Below, in pieces: positions 1 through 7,925 of a DNA stretch of 64,000 nt; position 1 is the first letter of the stretch; every line of letters starts with the position of its first letter. The DNA is taken from contig JADJQZ010000001.1 in assembly GCA_016712465.1 (NCBI GenBank), forward strand, positions 6,882,001 through 6,946,000, read 5' to 3'. The translations under genes and the position numbers were made by a program. A model generated the notes under the pieces. The model was not told the DNA's origin and searched no databases. It saw only the letters and a program-made list of their open reading frames with translations. This stretch comes from Candidatus Obscuribacter sp. GTDB lineage: Bacteria; Cyanobacteriota; Vampirovibrionia; Obscuribacterales; Obscuribacteraceae.

Positions 1-1
1 C

Positions 2-811
2 AATCACGATATAGGCACGCCCGGACAGCAGGAGAAGCCTGATTTTGATCATGCCGATGCCCTCGGCTGTTGCAAGTTCTTCGAGAGTCCGCGCGGCAAT
101 CTTGGTCTGAAGCGCAAGCAGTTGAAGAAGAGTCTTTCCAGTCGCCGGGCGGCCTTCATTGACAGTCTGCCCCGGGGCTTCTTCGATACCGCCAACTACA
201 GCTTCAGCTGGGGCTCTATCTTTGTGCTGGTTCTAGATGCCAATCGCTACATGGATTGGACCTTGCCGGCTTTGCAGCGCTTTGTGGAACGCAAGCTGAG
301 TGAAGCCCCCGCGGGAGCCTGGAAGATTGTCGCCTTTCATCAGGCGCCTTTCAACGATGACTTCAAGTACGCTGGTGATCAGCGTATGCGGGTGCTCTCG
401 CCCCTGTTCGAAGCCGCCGGGGTGGTGCTGGTGTTCTCCGGGCACTGTCACTACTATGCCCGCACCCATGCCATGCGCTATGGGCTTACAACCGGAGCGG
501 TGGAAAAGGACGGCAGTGTGGCTGGTACTGCCAGTTTCGAGAAGGACGGCAAGCGCTCCAGCGGTGGTGTCACCTATGTGATCACCGGTGCCGGCGGTAA
601 GCTTGTGGACCGTGAGCGAATGCCGGGGCGCAGTGACTATGTTGCCTTTCTGGATACTTCTCGCTACTCTTTCTCGCTTCTGGAGGCGGATGCTAACAAG
701 TTGGAGTTCAAGCAGGTGGACAAGGACGGCAATGTCATCGACGAGCTGGTGCTTTCTTTCAATCACCCTGCTGAGGCCGAGCAGGCGCCGGTAGCTGCTT
801 CTGCTCAATAG
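2..811 (+). CDS. Metallophosphoesterase, 5' end outside window
   Basis: The frame is open from the left edge, so the N-terminus is missing. The visible part begins with NHD, the end of the GNH(D/E) metallophosphatase block. It then shows AFHQAPF (a metal-binding His) and FSGHCHYYAR, the GHxH block, so the C-terminal half of the calcineurin-like/purple-acid-phosphatase fold is present. The family hydrolyses phosphomonoesters or diesters with a dinuclear metal centre. The substrate cannot be read from the sequence. The C-terminal 80 residues form a small beta-rich tail. A strong terminator follows about 60 nt downstream, so this is the last gene of its unit. Confidence 0.85.
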   Translation, partial: NHDIGTPGQQEKPDFDHADALGCCKFFESPRGNLGLKRKQLKKSLSSRRAAFIDSLPRGFFDTANYSFSWGSIFVLVLDANRYMDWTLPALQRFVERKLSEAPAGAWKIVAFHQAPFNDDFKYAGDQRMRVLSPLFEAAGVVLVFSGHCHYYARTHAMRYGLTTGAVEKDGSVAGTASFEKDGKRSSGGVTYVITGAGGKLVDRERMPGRSDYVAFLDTSRYSFSLLEADANKLEFKQVDKDGNVIDELVLSFNHPAEAEQAPVAASAQ

Positions 812-869
812 CAGGGTTTGGGCGGACTAAGATAGATCAGATTAACCTTATGCTCGTTACTGCAACTAC

Positions 870-906
870 GGAAGCTCTCACCGTGTGGGAGCTTCCACTT
901 TTCCGG
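870..906 (+). terminator. Rho-independent terminator
   Basis: Perfect 8-bp outer stem GGAAGCTC/GAGCTTCC (870-877 with 889-896) with an inner CAC/GTG pairing, followed by ACTTTTCC. It ends the metallophosphoesterase unit. Confidence 0.8.
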
Positions 907-1031
907 CACACAGCTTCCTTTCCCTTCTTTTGGGTTCTGGAAAACTATAGCAAATAGTGGAAGCTGAGACTTGCCCCAGCCCTGACTATTGTCGGCGTGC
1001 TATAACGTCCTGGTTTCGCGAGGGTGTGAAC

Positions 1032-1568
1032 ATGTCTTTTTCCGAAGCTCAAATCTGGGAGTTCATTGAGTCCACGCGACCCAAGAAGCGTTATGAGGTC
1101 GTGAAGCATGTTGAGGCTTTGCAAGCCCTGGTCTCCAGAATGTCTCAGGACGAAATCGTTTACTTTACCGAGGCTTTCGAGGAAATTGTTCAGAATGCAC
1201 GGACCTATCCACTGTTTCTGGCCTTTAACCTGATGTGTCAGGGGCACTGCACGGATGATGTTCTGGATGACGCCATTTCCAGTTTGATTTTCAGAGGAAA
1301 GCAGTCTTTTGAGGTTGTCGTGAGGTCTCCTGACAGCCTTGCAGAACTTGATGACTTAGAGATTTGCGAGGAAGCAAGTTTGTTTCTAGATGAGCTCTGG
1401 GAAGAGCTTTATACCGGCACATTAATTCCAACGGCTGTGCCTGAGGGTCCCTACATCCGGAATTCTCCATCCAGCCAAGCGGAAGAAGAGGCGATATGGA
1501 AAACGCTACCGCAAATGTATCCCAAGCTGTATGCCAAGTATGGAGCTCCCGCTACGCCTCTGCGCTGA
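1032..1568 (+). CDS. DUF4240 domain protein
   Basis: 178 residues from the ATG at 1032, which has an AGGGTG ribosome site; an upstream in-frame start at 957 lacks one. The sequence follows the DUF4240 pattern: an N-terminal FWxLIE-like block (here IWEFIESTR), a helical segment around EIVYFTEAFEEI, the FLAFNLMCQGHCTDDV block, FRGKQSFEVVVRSPDSLAELD, and a C-terminal block with PQMYPKLYAKY. The family has no established biochemical function. It is soluble, with no signal or membrane segment. It is convergent with the TetR gene 5 nt downstream. Confidence 0.75.
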   Translation: MSFSEAQIWEFIESTRPKKRYEVVKHVEALQALVSRMSQDEIVYFTEAFEEIVQNARTYPLFLAFNLMCQGHCTDDVLDDAISSLIFRGKQSFEVVVRSPDSLAELDDLEICEEASLFLDELWEELYTGTLIPTAVPEGPYIRNSPSSQAEEEAIWKTLPQMYPKLYAKYGAPATPLR

Positions 1569-1573
1569 TGTGG

Positions 1574-2203
1574 CTATGGCTGTCTTTGTCCGCGCAAAAG
1601 CGCTTTCAGTGTCTCTCTTACCCGGCCTACTTCCAGAGTCATGATGTTTTTGCCGCCCAGTACCTGCTGCCAGACCATCAGCGAAATGAAGGACCCGGCG
1701 CAGATATGAGCCATGGCCTGAGGATCTTCGATGTTCAGCTCTTTGTGCACTTCGAAGTATTTGCTGGCCAGCCCCATGCCGCGCAAAATAACTGTGCGCA
1801 CATAGATTTCCGCCAGTTCCGGGAAGCGCTCCGATTCGCCCACTAGCAGCCTGAAAAGAGCGTGGTATTCGGGGTCTTGCATGAGCACGCAGAACTTGCC
1901 GGTGAGCACGTCGATGAATTCATCGGGTTCGAGGCTTAAGATCGGCTCGGGGTTGGTGAAATCAATGGCCACCTTCTTGATGGTCATCTCTTCGATGATG
2001 GCAATGAAAAGTTGCTGTTTATCTTTAAAGTGGCTGTATATGGTGGCCTTGATCACCCCGGCCGCTTCGGCAACCTTATTCATGCTGGTGCCGGCATAGC
2101 CATGCTCCAGGAAGGTCTTTACAGCCGCCTGTACTATTTGTTCTCGCTTGCCCCGGCGGGGCGTGCTCAGTTCGGCCGTACTGTTGGCATCCTGGACGTT
2201 CAT
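1574..2203 (-). CDS. TetR/AcrR-family repressor of the adjacent efflux operon
   Basis: 209 residues from the ATG at 2203, preceded by GAGAA; a longer upstream frame has no family homology. Residues about 18-65 form the TetR HTH: KREQIVQAAVKTFLEHGYAGTSMNKVAEAAGVIKATIYSHF with the typical ATIYxHFxxK ending. The C-terminal helices (about 80-205) are the variable ligand-binding domain. The gene is divergent from the HlyD-ABC-TolC operon, and the shared 144-bp intergenic region carries a palindromic operator over the promoter. The arrangement parallels CecR with ybhGFSR in E. coli. Inferred role: drug-responsive repressor of the pump and possibly of itself. Confidence 0.9.
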   Translation of the reverse strand: MNVQDANSTAELSTPRRGKREQIVQAAVKTFLEHGYAGTSMNKVAEAAGVIKATIYSHFKDKQQLFIAIIEEMTIKKVAIDFTNPEPILSLEPDEFIDVLTGKFCVLMQDPEYHALFRLLVGESERFPELAEIYVRTVILRGMGLASKYFEVHKELNIEDPQAMAHICAGSFISLMVWQQVLGGKNIMTLEVGRVRETLKALLRGQRQP

Positions 2204-2246
2204 CTGATTCTCACTAGGGACTGCAAAAATTTTACGACAAAAATGA

Positions 2247-2281
2247 TTGACAAACAATACATACCGGTTGGTATGATTTGT
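2247..2281. promoter_or_regulatory. TetR operator overlapping the efflux promoter
   Basis: A TTGACA box at 2247-2252 faces the HlyD gene, with TATGAT at 2272-2277 (19-bp spacing). Over it lies an interrupted 28-bp palindrome at 2254-2281 with arms ACAA-nn-CATACC and GGTATG-nn-TTGT around a 4-bp centre (20 of 28 positions symmetric). Occupancy would block the promoter and could also affect the divergent TetR gene. Confidence 0.8.
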
Positions 2282-2347
2282 GTGGTACCCGGAGAATTGC
2301 CGGCCGGTAAAAGCAAGTCGGCGTTTCTCACAACCAGGGGAGCGCAG

Positions 2348-3658
2348 ATGGCAACGGAAACAATGACAGACCCGGGAACGCAGACGGGAAGGTCGCACGG
2401 CAAGCCTCCCGCCGCTCTTGTTCTGGTGGTGATACTGCTAGTGCTGGGGGCTCTGGGCTTCTACCTCTATCCCCGCTTGTTTCCCGCCCCCGAACCTGAT
2501 AACCGCATTTCCGTCAGTGGTCGTATTGAAGGATATGAGACCAATGTCGGTCCCAAGATAGGCGGACGCATAGACTATGTAGGGTTTCGCGAGGGGCAGT
2601 CGGTCAAGGTTGGCGACCAGCTCATAAAGCTCAGTGATGATGAGATTAAAGCGCGGCTACGCGGTGTCAAGGCCAAGAAGCAGAGAGCGCAAGAAATGGT
2701 GGAAGAGAGCCGCTATCAAATTACCGTGGTGGAGCGGCAGTTGGAGGAATCCAATCTGCGCTTGACCCAGTCTAAGGAAGACACGGTGGCCAAGGTCAAT
2801 GAGGCTGAGGGCAATTTGGCCCAGGCCCAGGCACGGCTTGCTGAGGCGGAAGCGCAGTTGACCCAGGCCAAGTCGGAGCTGCAACTGGCAAAGATACGCA
2901 AACAAAGATACGAATTTCTGGCCAGCCGTGGTGCCGTTACTACCGACGAGAACGACCAGGCCAAGACTACTTGTGATTCCCAGGAAGCGCTGGTGCGGTC
3001 GCGGGAAAGTGCCGTGCAGGCTGCTATTAAGCAGTGCCATGTGGCTCAGTCCAGCCTGGAGCAGGCGCGCACCACTCGCTTGAATCCCGGCATGATGAAG
3101 GCGCAATTAGGGGTATTGGAAGGGCAATTGGCTCAGGCTCGCTTTAAGTTGAAGAGTGCCGAGCATGAAGCAGCATCGGCTCAGGCTGATGAAGATGAAG
3201 TACTGGCCAATATGGCTTATCTGGATATCAAAAGTCCCATCGAGGGAATCGTCACAGCCAGGGCGGTGGAGCCGGGAGCGGTGGTGGTGCCGGGGCAGAC
3301 CCTTATGTCTTTGATAAACCTTGATACCGTCTACTTGCGCGGCTATGTGCCGGAAGGAAAGATTGGCAAAGTGAGGGTCGGCCAGGCTGCGAAAGTGGTG
3401 CTGGATTCGGCTCCTGATAAGCCTTTTGGCGGCAAGGTCATACAAATCGATCCGGAAGGATCTTTCACGCCTGAGAATATTTATTTTAAAGACGACCGAG
3501 TCAAGCAAGTCTTCGGCATCAAAATCGGCATCGATCAACCTGATCGTTTTGCCAAGCCGGGCATGCCCGCCGAAGCCGTCATCGAGTTGGATGGCAGCGG
3601 TGAGGTCAGTGGTGGGTCTGGTCTCCCGTCCAATACCTTGAAAAATTCAGGAAAATGA
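2348..3658 (+). CDS. HlyD/YbhG-type membrane fusion protein
   Basis: 436 residues from the ATG at 2348 (site GGGGAG). One N-terminal membrane anchor (about 22-42) is followed by a biotinyl-lipoyl-like half (SGRIEGYETNVGPKIGGRI, about 57-100). Next comes a long coiled-coil hairpin rich in Gln/Ala/Glu (about 105-265). The second lipoyl half (YLDIKSPIEGIVTARAVEPGAVV) and a beta-barrel domain (about 290-420) complete the chain. It would sit in the inner membrane and periplasm and bridge the ABC permeases to the TolC-like channel encoded at 7922. Only 3 nt separate it from the ATPase gene, so they are co-transcribed. Confidence 0.92.
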   Translation: MATETMTDPGTQTGRSHGKPPAALVLVVILLVLGALGFYLYPRLFPAPEPDNRISVSGRIEGYETNVGPKIGGRIDYVGFREGQSVKVGDQLIKLSDDEIKARLRGVKAKKQRAQEMVEESRYQITVVERQLEESNLRLTQSKEDTVAKVNEAEGNLAQAQARLAEAEAQLTQAKSELQLAKIRKQRYEFLASRGAVTTDENDQAKTTCDSQEALVRSRESAVQAAIKQCHVAQSSLEQARTTRLNPGMMKAQLGVLEGQLAQARFKLKSAEHEAASAQADEDEVLANMAYLDIKSPIEGIVTARAVEPGAVVVPGQTLMSLINLDTVYLRGYVPEGKIGKVRVGQAAKVVLDSAPDKPFGGKVIQIDPEGSFTPENIYFKDDRVKQVFGIKIGIDQPDRFAKPGMPAEAVIELDGSGEVSGGSGLPSNTLKNSGK

Positions 3659-3661
3659 AAA

Positions 3662-5680
3662 GTGTTAAGTGCTGCACCGTTAGCTGATGGAAGAGCGGAG
3701 CCGCTGTCGCCGCCGGTGGTGGCAGTGCGGAATTTGCGCCGTGATTATGGCGCCATCAAAGCGGTGAAAGATATCAGTTTTGAAATTCAAGAAGGGGAAA
3801 TTTTCGGCTTGATTGGCCCTGACGGTGCCGGCAAGACTACTACTTTTCACATCCTGGGCGGGGTGCTGGAAGCCAGCGGCGGACAGGCTTTGACTATGGG
3901 AGGCAAACCCCGGGATATGCGCTTGCAGATTGGTTATTTGACCCAGCAGTTTTCACTTTATCCTGATTTGAGTCTCTGGGAGAACTTGCGCTATGTGGCC
4001 GGGCTGAGAGAGGTCGACGGTGCTGTCTTCAAGGAAAGAGCCTGGTATTACCTGCGCCTTATGAACCTGGATCAGTTTCCGGACCGGCTGGCCGGGCAGC
4101 TTTCCGGGGGCATGAAGCAGAAGCTGGCCCTTTGCTGTGCCTTGATTGCCAGACCCAGGCTTTTGCTTTTGGATGAGCCGACTACCGGTGTAGACCCGGT
4201 TTCGCGCCGGGAGTTCTGGGACCTGCTCTCCAATGTGGCTCGGGATGGGGTGACGGTGGCCGTGGCCACGCCTTATCTGGATGAGGCTGAGCGCTGTTCC
4301 CGGCTGATTTTGATGCATGAAGGTCTGGTGCTGGAAGAAGGCTCACCGGCCAGTCTCAAGCAGAAGCTGGGCTGCCATCGTCTGGAATTGCGCTCCGGCA
4401 AGCTGGAACTGCTTGAGCGCCGCTTTCTCAGCCTGGGACGCGGTGTTCAGCCGGTGCTCAAGGATGTGCAAACTTTTGGAGATCGCCTGGATGTGCTTGT
4501 TACTGAGACGGCTGCCGGGGAGGCCCTGGTGCGGCAACTGGCCGCAGGCGGCGGCAGTATTGATCGAGGCACCAAAGAAGATGATGACGGTGCCTTAGAT
4601 CTCGACATAGATGTGCGGGAGCCGACTCTGGAGAATGTCTTTGTGGCCAGGCTGCGCCGAGATGAGCCGGAGCAGGTGCGCCTGCCTTTTCCTTTCAGCC
4701 CGAGCGCTGCTTCCACTTCAGGCTCTACAAGCGCCGCACTTCCCACCTTCAGTGCCATTGAAGCCCGAGGCGTCTCAAAGAAGTTCGGCTCGTTTGAAGC
4801 CGTCAAGTCGGTTTCTTTGACGGTGGGCTATGGTGAAATTTATGGTTTGCTCGGTGCCAATGGTGCCGGCAAGACCACTACGATCAAGATTCTATGCGGT
4901 CTCATTGGCCCGACGGCCGGGCGCATGGCTCTTTGCGGTCAGGCTTCCGATCTGCGCCGAGAGGGCTTGCGGCAGCGGCTTGGTTACATGAGTCAGAAGT
5001 TTACGCTCTATGACGACCTGACCATCAAGGAAAATCTGGAATTCTATTGCGGTGTCTACTGCGTGCCGGAGAAACTCAAGCAAGAGCGTATCGCCTGGGT
5101 CCTGCGCAGTTCCGAATTGACCGGACAGGGCGGGCTTCTGGCCGGCAAGTTGCCGGGGGGCTGGAAGCAGCGGCTTTCCTTTGGAGCAGCGGTCTTGCAT
5201 CAGCCGGAAGTGCTCTTCCTGGATGAGCCTACATCAGGTGTGGATCCCCTGGCCAGGCGGGAAATGTGGAAATTGATTCGGGATTTTGCCAGGCAGGGCA
5301 CGGCTGTGCTTGTCACCACTCACTTTCTGGAGGAAGCGGAGAACTGTAACAATCTGGGATTTATGGTGGCCGGTTCCCTGGTTTCGGAAGGTTCACCCTC
5401 CCAGATAAAGGAGGAACAGCCCGGCAAGCTGATCGAACTGACCCTGGCCGACCTGCCCGCCGGTTATGCTTTCTTAAAAGAAAATCTGCCGCCCTGGCGT
5501 ACCTCCATGTTCGCCCATGCACTGCATGTGGTGCTGGATGATCCGCTCAGTGAATTGCCGCTTCTGCGGCAGAAGCTCTCCCGGGCCGGGCACCAGCTCT
5601 TGACGGAAAGACCGCTGCCCTTCAGTCTGGAAGATTGTTTCATCAGTATTGTGCAGCGCTCGACGGGGAAAGCCGTATGA
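3662..5680 (+). CDS. ABC exporter ATPase with two fused NBDs (YbhF-like)
   Basis: 672 residues from a GTG at 3662. Two ABC ATPase domains lie in one chain. NBD1 has Walker A GPDGAGKTT (about 52-60), signature LSGGMKQ and Walker B LLLLDEPTTG. NBD2 has Walker A GANGAGKTT (about 398), a degenerate signature LPGG (497-500), Walker B VLFLDEPTSG and H-loop His554. In NBD1 the H-loop position is Pro204 (ATPYLDEAE instead of THxxDEAE), so the two sites are unlikely to be catalytically equal. The domains are joined by a Ser/Thr/Pro-rich linker near 345-365. The stop overlaps the next start (ATGA at 5677-5680). It powers the two ABC-2 permeases that follow. Confidence 0.92.
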   Translation: MLSAAPLADGRAEPLSPPVVAVRNLRRDYGAIKAVKDISFEIQEGEIFGLIGPDGAGKTTTFHILGGVLEASGGQALTMGGKPRDMRLQIGYLTQQFSLYPDLSLWENLRYVAGLREVDGAVFKERAWYYLRLMNLDQFPDRLAGQLSGGMKQKLALCCALIARPRLLLLDEPTTGVDPVSRREFWDLLSNVARDGVTVAVATPYLDEAERCSRLILMHEGLVLEEGSPASLKQKLGCHRLELRSGKLELLERRFLSLGRGVQPVLKDVQTFGDRLDVLVTETAAGEALVRQLAAGGGSIDRGTKEDDDGALDLDIDVREPTLENVFVARLRRDEPEQVRLPFPFSPSAASTSGSTSAALPTFSAIEARGVSKKFGSFEAVKSVSLTVGYGEIYGLLGANGAGKTTTIKILCGLIGPTAGRMALCGQASDLRREGLRQRLGYMSQKFTLYDDLTIKENLEFYCGVYCVPEKLKQERIAWVLRSSELTGQGGLLAGKLPGGWKQRLSFGAAVLHQPEVLFLDEPTSGVDPLARREMWKLIRDFARQGTAVLVTTHFLEEAENCNNLGFMVAGSLVSEGSPSQIKEEQPGKLIELTLADLPAGYAFLKENLPPWRTSMFAHALHVVLDDPLSELPLLRQKLSRAGHQLLTERPLPFSLEDCFISIVQRSTGKAV

Positions 5681-6780
5681 GGCGAGTGTTTTCCCAGGTG
5701 ACCAAAGAGATAGCTCAGTTCAGGCGGGATCGCCTCACCCTGGCATTGGCATTTTTCCTGCCTTTCGTGGCTTTACTTCTTTACGGCTATGCCACCCGCC
5801 TGGAATCCAAGAATATTCCAGTAGCCGTGAAGAGTTACGATACCGGCACTCTGAGCCGAGCTTATATCGACACCTTGTTTGCCACCAATCAACTTATACC
5901 GGCTCGCTTCCGGGGCTCGGACATCATGGGACCCCTTGATGAAGGTGAAGCCAAGGCTGCAATCATCATTCCCGCTCAGTTCTCCAGGGAAGTGGCTCAG
6001 GGTAGAGTAGCGGACATTCAAGTAGTGATTGATGCCAGCGACGTCAATAATGCCCGGGTGATCAAAAACTGCGTCATAGCGGCCGGCAATTACTTCGCCC
6101 GCAGTAGAGATATAGCCAGGGGGCGGCAACTGATTGTGCCGCAGGTGCGGCTCTGGTTCAACCCTGGTCGTGATGAAGCGCTCTATGTGGCGCCGGGGGC
6201 AATTGCCGTCATACTGTGGATTTTTCCTTGCTTGCTTTCGGCTCTGGCTATGTCGAGAGAGAAGGAACAGGGGACGATTCTACAGCTTTATGTTTCCAGC
6301 ATTACCTCTTTTGAGTTGGTGCTGGGTAAGGCGCTTGCCTATACCCTGATCGCCCTGGCTCAATCGGTTTTGCTGATTGCAGCCTCTATGGCCCTTTTCG
6401 GATTGCGCCTGGTGGGCGACCCCTTTATGTTTGTGCTCTCCCTGGTGGTTTTTCTGGCCAGCTCGGTCTTGTTCGGTACCTTTGCCGGTACGAGGGCTTC
6501 CACTCAGAGTGCGGCCGTGCAACTTGTGGCCACTACCGGATTCACCACTGCCCTTCTTTTGTCGGGCTTTCTCTATCCGCTGCGCAATATTACTTATCCG
6601 CTCTCCCTCATTTCCAACATATTACCGGCGCGCTATTTCGTTGAAGAATGTCGCAATGCCTTCGTGCGCGGTGCCGACTTCGCAAGCCAGCTCTATATAC
6701 CGCTTGCCCTATCGAGTTGCGCACTCTTCCTCTATCTGGTCACATCCAATATCCTGCGCAAAATGCAGTTGAAGGGGTAG
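5677..6780 (+). CDS. ABC-2 type permease, first of pair (YbhS-like)
   Basis: 367 residues from the ATG at 5677, which overlaps the ATPase stop. The fold is ABC-2: one N-terminal TM (about 20-40), a large external loop (about 41-175) and five TMs in the C-terminal half, with the conserved SREKEQGTILQLYVSS block between TM2 and TM3. It forms a heterodimeric transmembrane pore with the next gene product. Substrates of this family include drugs and cations in E. coli YbhFSR; none can be assigned here. Confidence 0.9.
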   Translation: MRRVFSQVTKEIAQFRRDRLTLALAFFLPFVALLLYGYATRLESKNIPVAVKSYDTGTLSRAYIDTLFATNQLIPARFRGSDIMGPLDEGEAKAAIIIPAQFSREVAQGRVADIQVVIDASDVNNARVIKNCVIAAGNYFARSRDIARGRQLIVPQVRLWFNPGRDEALYVAPGAIAVILWIFPCLLSALAMSREKEQGTILQLYVSSITSFELVLGKALAYTLIALAQSVLLIAASMALFGLRLVGDPFMFVLSLVVFLASSVLFGTFAGTRASTQSAAVQLVATTGFTTALLLSGFLYPLRNITYPLSLISNILPARYFVEECRNAFVRGADFASQLYIPLALSSCALFLYLVTSNILRKMQLKG

Positions 6781-6788
6781 GAGGATCT

Positions 6789-7925
6789 ATGCAGATGCAC
6801 TTAGAGCGCCTCGATTTTCGCCTTCAACTGAAGGCTTTGATCCGCAAAGAATTGCAGCAGATCTTAAGGGACCGGCAGCTCTTATTCTTGCTCTTTGCCA
6901 TGCCCATTTTGCAGCTTTTTATCTACGGCTTTGCCTTGAGCCCCGAAGTAGACCGGCTGCGCCTGGGCATTGTCGACCATGCCGGTTCCACCATCAGCCG
7001 GGCACTTGCGGCCTGCCTCGTGGTGAATGGCGTCTTTGAGGTGGAAGAAAGCGGTGGTACGGAGGCGCAGCTAGCCAGGAAGGTGCAGGACGGGCAACTG
7101 GATGCCGGCTTGATAATTCCTGCCGATCTTGAGCGCCGCTTTCGATCCGGACAGAAGACCAGGGTGCAGGTACTTATTGATGGTGTGGATGCCAATACGG
7201 CCGGTATCGCCGGTGGCTATGTGGGGCAGATTTTAGCGGCATTCAACAGGCAGTTGACTACCGGTACGCAACTGCCCAGAGAACTGGTGGCACCGCAAAT
7301 TACCTTTGCCTATAATCCTGGGCTTATCAGCAGTTGGTTCTTTGTGCCCGGGGTAATTGCTCTGGTGCTGAATCTGGTATCGACTCTGGTCAGTAGCGCC
7401 GCCCTTGTGCGCGAGAAAGACTCGGGCACCCTGGAGCAGTTGCTCATGACGCCGGTCAGTTCGCTGCAAATTCTCCTGGCGAAAATAGTGCCGCTCTCTT
7501 TCTTGCTCATGATTACCGTCTTTGTGGCTTTGATGGTGGCTTTTCTCATTTTTCAGGTGCCCTTTCGGGGCAATCTTTTGCTCTTTCTTTTTGTCTCTTT
7601 CCTGGCCATTCTGGTGGGCATTTCCATCGGTATTGCCCTGGCTGCTTACTCAGAGAATCAGCGGCAGAGCTTGCTTACGTCCTTTTTTGTCAATTTGCCT
7701 GTGATTCAGCTCTCGGGAGCAATTGCTCCCCTGGAGAGTATGCCCGAGATCTTTCAATGGATGTCCCTCTTGAATCCGCTTCGCTACTACGTTAGCTGCG
7801 TGCGGGCCATTATTCTCAAGGGTGTCGGTCTGGAGGAGATCTGGCCCAATGTGTTGGCTCTGGCGGCATATGCCTTGATTCTGCTTTCCCTCAGCTCTTC
7901 AAGATTTAGGAAACAACTGAAATGA
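6789..7925 (+). CDS. ABC-2 type permease, second of pair (YbhR-like)
   Basis: 378 residues from the ATG at 6789. An AGGAGG site overlaps the preceding stop; an ATG two codons later (6795) is also possible. Same topology as its neighbour: TM1 (about 28-46), an external domain (about 47-185), then five TMs with VREKDSGTLEQLLMTPVSS in the loop after TM2. The C-terminus contains LNPLRYYVSCVRAIILKG, typical of YbhR/YhhJ proteins. The stop overlaps the TolC-like gene start by 4 nt, which indicates translational coupling. Confidence 0.9.
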   Translation: MQMHLERLDFRLQLKALIRKELQQILRDRQLLFLLFAMPILQLFIYGFALSPEVDRLRLGIVDHAGSTISRALAACLVVNGVFEVEESGGTEAQLARKVQDGQLDAGLIIPADLERRFRSGQKTRVQVLIDGVDANTAGIAGGYVGQILAAFNRQLTTGTQLPRELVAPQITFAYNPGLISSWFFVPGVIALVLNLVSTLVSSAALVREKDSGTLEQLLMTPVSSLQILLAKIVPLSFLLMITVFVALMVAFLIFQVPFRGNLLLFLFVSFLAILVGISIGIALAAYSENQRQSLLTSFFVNLPVIQLSGAIAPLESMPEIFQWMSLLNPLRYYVSCVRAIILKGVGLEEIWPNVLALAAYALILLSLSSSRFRKQLK

